Below are positions 15,786 through 20,222 of a stretch of 20,222 nt of DNA, piece by piece. The position numbers were made by a program, and so were the translations under genes. Position 1 is the first letter of the stretch; the number at the start of each line of letters is the position of its first letter. The DNA is from Desulfuromonadales bacterium. Its GTDB lineage: Bacteria; Desulfobacterota; Desulfuromonadia; Desulfuromonadales; JACZKF01. Where the stretch lies: NCBI GenBank assembly GCA_014860175.1, contig JACZKF010000457.1, positions 1 through 20,222 on the forward strand. The letters are read 5' to 3'. The notes under the pieces were generated by a model. It was not told the origin of the DNA, did no database searches, and worked only from the letters and a program-made list of their open reading frames with translations.

Positions 15786-16931
15786 TCAGATTGCCTTTCC
15801 CAGCAAACCCTTCACACCCCGATAGTTGGGGAACGCCGAAGCATCCTGGAGTTTCTGGGCGAACTCGACGATGCTGCGGGCCAGGGGGGAGCGTGGGTCG
15901 TATTTCAGTAATGGCGTCCCGCGGTTGGTAGCGGCGATGGTGGTTTCGTAATCGTTGGGAAAAAGCCAGAAGACGCGGCGCTCGAGGGTCTTCTCCACCT
16001 CTTCCAGGGTGCCGGACTGCCCTTTGACGAATCGGTTGACCACTACCTCGACTCTCGGGATCTCGTGCCGGCGCAGCTGCTTGAGAAGCCGGGCGGCATT
16101 GCGTACGGCTGGCACCGACAGGTCGGTGACGACCAGCACCATCTGCGCGCCCCGGAGCGCTTCCATCGTCCGCTCGTCGAGGGTCATGGCCGGGCAGTCG
16201 ACGGCGGTGAGGGGATAGAGCCGCCGGCAGGCCTGCAGCACCCGGGCGACCTGCTCGCCGGTCACCTCGGCACTCTCTTCGGGGGACGGGGGGGCAGCCA
16301 AAAGATCGACTCCCACATCCGACGGTTCCATGACCCCCGCCAGAAAGGCGGGATCGAACCGGCTGAAGTTATGCACCACATCGGCCATGGTCGTTTTCGG
16401 CACCAGATCGAGGAGCACGCTGCTGTCGCCTGACTGCAGACTCAGATCGACCAGCGCTGTCTTCTGGGCGCCTCGCGCCGCCGCCATGGCCACGGCCGTA
16501 TTGACCGCCAGCACCGTCGTTCCCAAGCCACCCTTGCTGCCGATAAAGGCAAAAGCGCGGCCAATGGTTTTCTGCCCACCCTCCACCAACTTGAGCCGCA
16601 CCCTATTCATTGCCTCCCGGATTTTCTCGGGATTGACCGGGTGCATGAAGAACTCACTGGCGCCGGCCTTCATCACTTCGACGATGTGGTCCGGGCTCGG
16701 GTTGGAGGAGATGACGAAAATGCTTGCCTGCGGGTGCTTCTGATGAAGAGAGCCAATTTTCCCCAGCACGTCGCCTGCATCCGGGCCGTCATCAATGAAA
16801 AATAGATTCGGCTCAGATATGTTATTTTTGTGAGCTAAAGTTATTCCGGCAGACCTCAGAAAATTTTCCTCAAGGATTTTCCCCAAATGCTTGTTTTGGA
16901 TATCAAGTGCGACCTGCAGGGAAGAATGCAT
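15786..16931 (-). CDS. tadZ: Tad pilus localisation protein TadZ/CpaE (MinD/ParA-like ATPase with receiver-like N-terminus)
   Basis: TadZ/CpaE proteins set the cellular site of pilus assembly. This 381-residue protein has a receiver-like domain (about 1-115) and a MinD/ParA ATPase domain (about 125-381). The latter has the deviant Walker A GSKGGLGTTV (131-140), ALVDLSLQSGDSS and AVDCPAMTLDERTMEAL. In the receiver part the usual conserved lysine before proline is replaced by histidine (FFMHPVNPEK, 94-103), so phosphorylation is doubtful. The first 45 codons are AT-rich like the upstream tadG gene, while the rest is GC-rich. The start at 16931 has a purine run (AAGGGG) upstream and lies 25 bases after tadG. 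Confidence 0.9.
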   Translation of the reverse strand: MHSSLQVALDIQNKHLGKILEENFLRSAGITLAHKNNISEPNLFFIDDGPDAGDVLGKIGSLHQKHPQASIFVISSNPSPDHIVEVMKAGASEFFMHPVNPEKIREAMNRVRLKLVEGGQKTIGRAFAFIGSKGGLGTTVLAVNTAVAMAAARGAQKTALVDLSLQSGDSSVLLDLVPKTTMADVVHNFSRFDPAFLAGVMEPSDVGVDLLAAPPSPEESAEVTGEQVARVLQACRRLYPLTAVDCPAMTLDERTMEALRGAQMVLVVTDLSVPAVRNAARLLKQLRRHEIPRVEVVVNRFVKGQSGTLEEVEKTLERRVFWLFPNDYETTIAATNRGTPLLKYDPRSPLARSIVEFAQKLQDASAFPNYRGVKGLLGKAI

Positions 16932-16956
16932 TTAAAACCCCTTATGCGGTAAATTC

Positions 16957-18252
16957 CTACTCCACCAGAACAGGTCTTTCAGCTGGGACACCAAACGGAG
17001 CACCCCCAGTTGCCCCTCTCGGCGAGACAGTTTGGCAAGAGGGCAGAACATAAATCGCCCTGTTGGAGCTTGGTAGCGAGTTACTGTAAGAGTCCACCAA
17101 GCCAAAAAATTGCGCAAACGAGTCCCATGCCTGTGCATCCGTTTCACCTGCTTGCCTGGTCCAACGCCTTCCGTCAGGGTGGTCCATTATCGAGGGCACG
17201 GTTGTCTGCCCTGGATTACTCTCAGTGATCCAAACGACATTTAGATTGACGGCGCCGACCACCTGTTCACAGTTACCGACGGGTCCAGATGTACATGAAA
17301 TTACCGGAAGAGTTAAATTCCATGGCCGGTCAGGGATTCCATCAGAACCGGGGTTTCCCATACTATCTAATTGGTCAACCGAGTAAAAAGACTGATTACC
17401 GTCCTCGTCTTCAATTACATTCGATCCGCATCTAGAACTACACGCTGATGTTCCATTCCAACACGACCGTACATCTCGATAAACATCGGCTAATTGTCCA
17501 TTATTCATGGCTATGCTACCTTCATTTACTTGCTGTGTATTACCTGTACATATCAGTCCAGCAATAGTTGGAGGATTTGCTGCCCCACTGCATGATTGAT
17601 CAAAATTTGTAAAACCTCCTGTGTTGCTGTTACTACTTATCATTCTCCCAGTAGAACAGGTAACGTTTCCGTTGGTGTCAGTGATGCTGGTGTTGCACAT
17701 CGCAATTGGCTGGTCAAAATCTCCTGGTGCAAAATTGGAGCTAAATCCAACATAGGCGATAGCCGATCTTTGGCGGATTGGAAAAACATTTCCAAAAAAT
17801 GATGGAGTGTTGAGCCTGGTAACCACTACCTTGACGGCATTTATAAAATTTGGATCCGTGTTTAGATTGGAAGTGAGAAAAAGATCAGCTTGGGTGTCAT
17901 TACCATTTGCAATAAATCCTGCACTTGCACCGTTTATAGGAAGAGTCCAGTGTCCTCTTTGGATATCTCCATCATTGGTCGACCAGTTACTCACATGGAT
18001 ATTCTCAATGCCACTCATGTGAGCTACGGCGGTATCATAAGCTACCTGATTCGCATCCGTGTTTATTGACCCATCCGCGTTAAACAGAACACTTGCCCCT
18101 GCCAAAGCAGCTGCATCAGCAGCATTTTGCAACTCATTTCCCACGGCAACCAAGTGCCCGATGTCAATTGCCAAGGCAGCGACACCGATAATGACTACCA
18201 TTAAGATCGCCACTAAAACGAGAACCGCCCCTCTTTCCTGTTTACTTCTCAT
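16957..18252 (-). CDS. tadG: TadG-like pilus assembly protein
   Basis: The N-terminus matches the Tad_N (TadE/G-like) pattern: RSKQERGAVLVLVAILMVVI is a single membrane anchor (about 8-32), followed by NELQNAADAAALAGA. The remaining 380 residues would be in the periplasm or on the surface; they are rich in Asn, Ser, Thr and Gly and contain ten cysteines, an even number that could form disulfides. Members are pseudopilin-like or surface proteins needed for Tad function; some carry von Willebrand domains, which I do not see here. It starts one base after the tadE stop. Base composition is low in GC (24 of 60 at 17581-17640), unlike tadA-tadC. Confidence 0.85.
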   Translation of the reverse strand: MRSKQERGAVLVLVAILMVVIIGVAALAIDIGHLVAVGNELQNAADAAALAGASVLFNADGSINTDANQVAYDTAVAHMSGIENIHVSNWSTNDGDIQRGHWTLPINGASAGFIANGNDTQADLFLTSNLNTDPNFINAVKVVVTRLNTPSFFGNVFPIRQRSAIAYVGFSSNFAPGDFDQPIAMCNTSITDTNGNVTCSTGRMISSNSNTGGFTNFDQSCSGAANPPTIAGLICTGNTQQVNEGSIAMNNGQLADVYRDVRSCWNGTSACSSRCGSNVIEDEDGNQSFYSVDQLDSMGNPGSDGIPDRPWNLTLPVISCTSGPVGNCEQVVGAVNLNVVWITESNPGQTTVPSIMDHPDGRRWTRQAGETDAQAWDSFAQFFGLVDSYSNSLPSSNRAIYVLPSCQTVSPRGATGGAPFGVPAERPVLVE

Positions 18253-18253
18253 A

Positions 18254-18730
18254 TCATTCAGCTCTCATTATGCTTGTCGAGCTTAGTGGGACAGTTACTG
18301 GAATGTCGGTACCCCCAACGGCATTTAACAAATTTATGAGATTTGTAATTATAAGAAACGTATAGTTGTAATTTGTTGTAACACGTAAATACTGTCCTCG
18401 AGAGAAAGTTGCCGGATCGTAGACCATCTCAGTAGAATCAGAAGGATTGTCTCTGACGCGCAATTCCACACTGATATCGGGAGAACCTGCAGAAAAGGTG
18501 ATCATTCTGCTATTGCAGTAATTGGTCGCAACCTCCAGTATTTCTGTTTCTGGTTTTCTTGAAAAAAGAATTCCCGCCCTGGCGCTTTCTCTTGCCGCAT
18601 TGGTAATCATGGCCTTATCGTACAAAAGGAAACCGAATTCAATGATTCCAAAAAGCAAGACTAGGAGAATGGGGAGAATCAGGGCAAATTCGACCATTGA
18701 AGCCCCTCTCTCCGAATTTATTCGTCTCAT
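18254..18730 (-). CDS. tadE: TadE-like pseudopilin
   Basis: This 158-residue protein has the TadE signature near the N-terminus: RINSERGASMVEFALILPIL continuing into a single membrane helix (about 12-35) and AARESARAG. TadE pseudopilins are processed by the TadV peptidase after a Gly, here in the ERGASMVEFA region. I start at 18730 because AGGA lies six bases upstream; an ATG at 18745, overlapping the preceding stop as ATGA, would add five residues. AT-rich like tadG, with which it is contiguous. Confidence 0.88.
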   Translation of the reverse strand: MRRINSERGASMVEFALILPILLVLLFGIIEFGFLLYDKAMITNAARESARAGILFSRKPETEILEVATNYCNSRMITFSAGSPDISVELRVRDNPSDSTEMVYDPATFSRGQYLRVTTNYNYTFLIITNLINLLNAVGGTDIPVTVPLSSTSIMRAE

Positions 18731-18741
18731 CTCAAGTCCTA

Positions 18742-19008
18742 TCATTTGATGTCAAAATCAAACATTTTGGTCTTTCTAGGTTTTTCTGTGAGCATCTGGT
18801 TGCGGACTTTCATTGTTTCCTCTGCCGCGATACCAGCCATACCCTCCGGTACCTCCTCGGCATAACGCTGGTCCTGGTTGATAATCTGGGCATCCCAGGC
18901 GGCCCGGCTATCCTTGCCGAATTCCCGGTCGAGATAATGAGCCTCCTTGAAAGGGGCACAACCAGCCATAAGGGTCACAATTCCAGTCAGCAGAACCAGT
19001 CTTTTCAT
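18742..19008 (-). CDS. Small lipoprotein of the Tad locus
   Basis: The product is 88 residues (89 if the adjacent upstream ATG at 19011 is used), with a lipoprotein signal ending in LMAGC. It is followed by a charged, mostly helical stretch with YLDREFGKDSRAAWDAQI and YAEEVPEGMAGIAAEETMKV. I recall similar short lipoproteins with a DREFG...W..Q pattern in Tad loci of deltaproteobacteria, but no function is known to me. It might assist the secretin, as pilotins do; this is a guess. The AGGAG site is six bases from the ATG at 19008 and three from the ATG at 19011. The gene begins right after the secretin and its stop overlaps or abuts tadE. Confidence 0.75.
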   Translation of the reverse strand: MKRLVLLTGIVTLMAGCAPFKEAHYLDREFGKDSRAAWDAQIINQDQRYAEEVPEGMAGIAAEETMKVRNQMLTEKPRKTKMFDFDIK

Positions 19009-19017
19009 CATCCTCTC

Positions 19018-20222
19018 CTACTTCGCCTTAACCGGCTGATAACCGAAATTCCCGTCCAGGCCACCTGATCGAACCGGAGCGGTCTCCTCGAGAAAACCAT
19101 GGCGGCCGAACGCCGACTCCTCATCGAAGGGGCGCTTTCCTTCCATGCGTCCTTCAAGGTAGAACTCGAGCCGGCTGGGAGGCTGCATGAACTCCCCAGG
19201 CATTTTGATCGTCCCTTCCTTAACCGGTTTCACCAGATGTGGAGTCACGGCGATAAGGAGATCCGTTTTCTGCTGGCGAAAGCTGGAACTGCGGAAGAGG
19301 GCGCCGAGCACGGGCAAATCCCCCAGGCCAGGGACCTTTTCGATCGTCTCCCGCAGACTGTCCTGCAGCAGACCGGCGAGGGCCAGGGTCTGGCCATCGT
19401 ACATTTCGACATTGGTCTCAAGGCGGCGGGTCGACAGATTGGGGACGATGAAGTTGGTGCCGATGATGCCGGCCGGGATGACGCTGGTGGAGGTAATCTC
19501 GCTGACACTCGGGGCGACCCGGAGGCTGATCTTGCCATTGGCCAGGACCACCGGCATGAAACGCAAGGCGACACCGAATTCCTTAAAGACGATGGTGATG
19601 GTGTCCCTCTCCTGTGCTACCGGGATAGGGAACTCGCCGCCGGCGAGAAAGCTCGCTTCCTGACCGCTGGTGGTGACCAGGCGAGGTTCTGCCAAAGTGC
19701 GGGCCAGGCCGTTGGTTTCGAGGAAGCGGAACGCCGACTTGAAGTTGTCGATTTCCAGGAAGATATTGGCGGCGGTGCCAGCGAAATTTAGCAGCAGGGA
19801 GCCGGGGTTCTGCAGGACACCGTCGACTGCTCCGTTATACAGAACCGAACTGAAACTGCTTTTCTCCGTAAGTGCCCCGGTAATCGGATTGAATTCTGGC
19901 ATGTTGGCGTTGGGGAAATTGATCAGGACCGGCGCGTCCTCAAGGATATGCGGTACCAGCACTGGATCAGTGCCGAAAGCTCCAGTAAAGTCTTTCCCCA
20001 ACTTGGCCAGCCCAAGAGCGGCCTTGAACTCGCGATCCCAGTTCCGGGTCACCTCGGCGACCCGTACCTCCAGCATCACCTGCTGCGGCCCGGCAATCTG
20101 CATCAGATTGACTACCTCGCCGCCGGAACGCCCCGTCCCTCCCGCAGTCCCCGCTGTTGATCCACCAACTGCGGAATCTTCTTCCTCGCTCGTCTTTTTC
20201 GGCAGGTAGATCTGCGCCAAAC
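19018..20222 (-). CDS. rcpA: Tad outer-membrane secretin CpaC/RcpA (5' part outside the window)
   Basis: This secretin forms the outer-membrane channel through which the Flp pilus leaves the cell. About 401 C-terminal residues are present; the true start lies beyond 20222, and the TTG at 20220 is not a genuine start. After a Gly/Ser/Thr-rich stretch (near residues 14-35 of the visible part) comes the diagnostic VNLMQIAGPQQVMLEVRVAE. The secretin domain follows with NGLARTLAEPRLVTTSGQ, EASFLAGGEFPIPV, EFGVALRFMPVVLANGKISL, LAGLLQDSLRE, VPGLGDLPVLGALFRS and the closing LLIAVTPHLVKPV. A tail of about 65 residues extends past the secretin domain. It heads the visible tad operon. Confidence 0.94.
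   Translation of the reverse strand, partial: LAQIYLPKKTSEEEDSAVGGSTAGTAGGTGRSGGEVVNLMQIAGPQQVMLEVRVAEVTRNWDREFKAALGLAKLGKDFTGAFGTDPVLVPHILEDAPVLINFPNANMPEFNPITGALTEKSSFSSVLYNGAVDGVLQNPGSLLLNFAGTAANIFLEIDNFKSAFRFLETNGLARTLAEPRLVTTSGQEASFLAGGEFPIPVAQERDTITIVFKEFGVALRFMPVVLANGKISLRVAPSVSEITSTSVIPAGIIGTNFIVPNLSTRRLETNVEMYDGQTLALAGLLQDSLRETIEKVPGLGDLPVLGALFRSSSFRQQKTDLLIAVTPHLVKPVKEGTIKMPGEFMQPPSRLEFYLEGRMEGKRPFDEESAFGRHGFLEETAPVRSGGLDGNFGYQPVKAK

Overview
The window looks like chromosome of a GC-rich deltaproteobacterium of the Desulfuromonadales/Geobacter type. This is an inference from gene content: a stand-alone cobalamin-binding mutase subunit next to meaB, a Tad pilus locus with its small lipoprotein, and a modular secreted protein with thrombospondin-3 and WNGDG repeats. 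No rRNA or species-level marker is present. Most genes are GC-rich (45 of 60 bases G or C at 14701-14760), but two stretches are clearly poorer in GC: about 4.0-4.9 kb and about 16.8-18.8 kb.

Region 1 (1-3433, plus strand) is a cobalamin / acyl-CoA metabolic cluster: ATP:corrinoid adenosyltransferase (cobO type), the B12-binding small subunit of a methylmalonyl-CoA-mutase-type enzyme, an acyl-CoA dehydrogenase, and the MeaB/ArgK GTPase that protects and reloads such mutases. A strong sigma-70-like promoter with an extended -10 element precedes cobO. The logic is to make adenosylcobalamin, bind it on the mutase, and keep the mutase active. The catalytic mutase subunit is not in the window.

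Region 2 (3434-7087) is an accessory-looking stretch. It starts with tRNA-Val(CAC), which has its own promoter and terminator and is bracketed by an exact 13-bp direct repeat. Next comes a large secreted protein (signal peptide, Cys-rich segment, calcium-binding thrombospondin-3 repeats, and C-terminal WNGDG repeats of exactly 156 bp period), then a small zinc-ribbon protein, a good terminator, a decayed IS1182-like transposase fragment, and a perfect 20-bp palindrome.

Region 3 (20222 down to 7088, all minus strand) is a Tad (tight adherence / Flp pilus) locus. In transcription order it holds the outer-membrane secretin CpaC/RcpA (cut by the window edge), a small lipoprotein, TadE, a TadG-like protein, TadZ/CpaE, TadA ATPase, TadB, TadC and the TadD-like TPR lipoprotein. 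It continues with very short or overlapping junctions into a predicted outer-membrane beta-barrel protein, a HAF-repeat lipoprotein, a PAS-HisKA_3 sensor kinase and a NarL-type response regulator. The tight spacing suggests that this four-gene tail is expressed with, and may act with, the pilus machine. Flp pilin, prepilin peptidase (TadV) and RcpC/CpaB are not seen and would be expected beyond 20222.

Nothing here is clearly a wholly new system. The strongest leads are the non-standard tail of the tad operon, the compositionally foreign tadE-tadG segment, the mosaic secreted protein, and the repeats around the tRNA.
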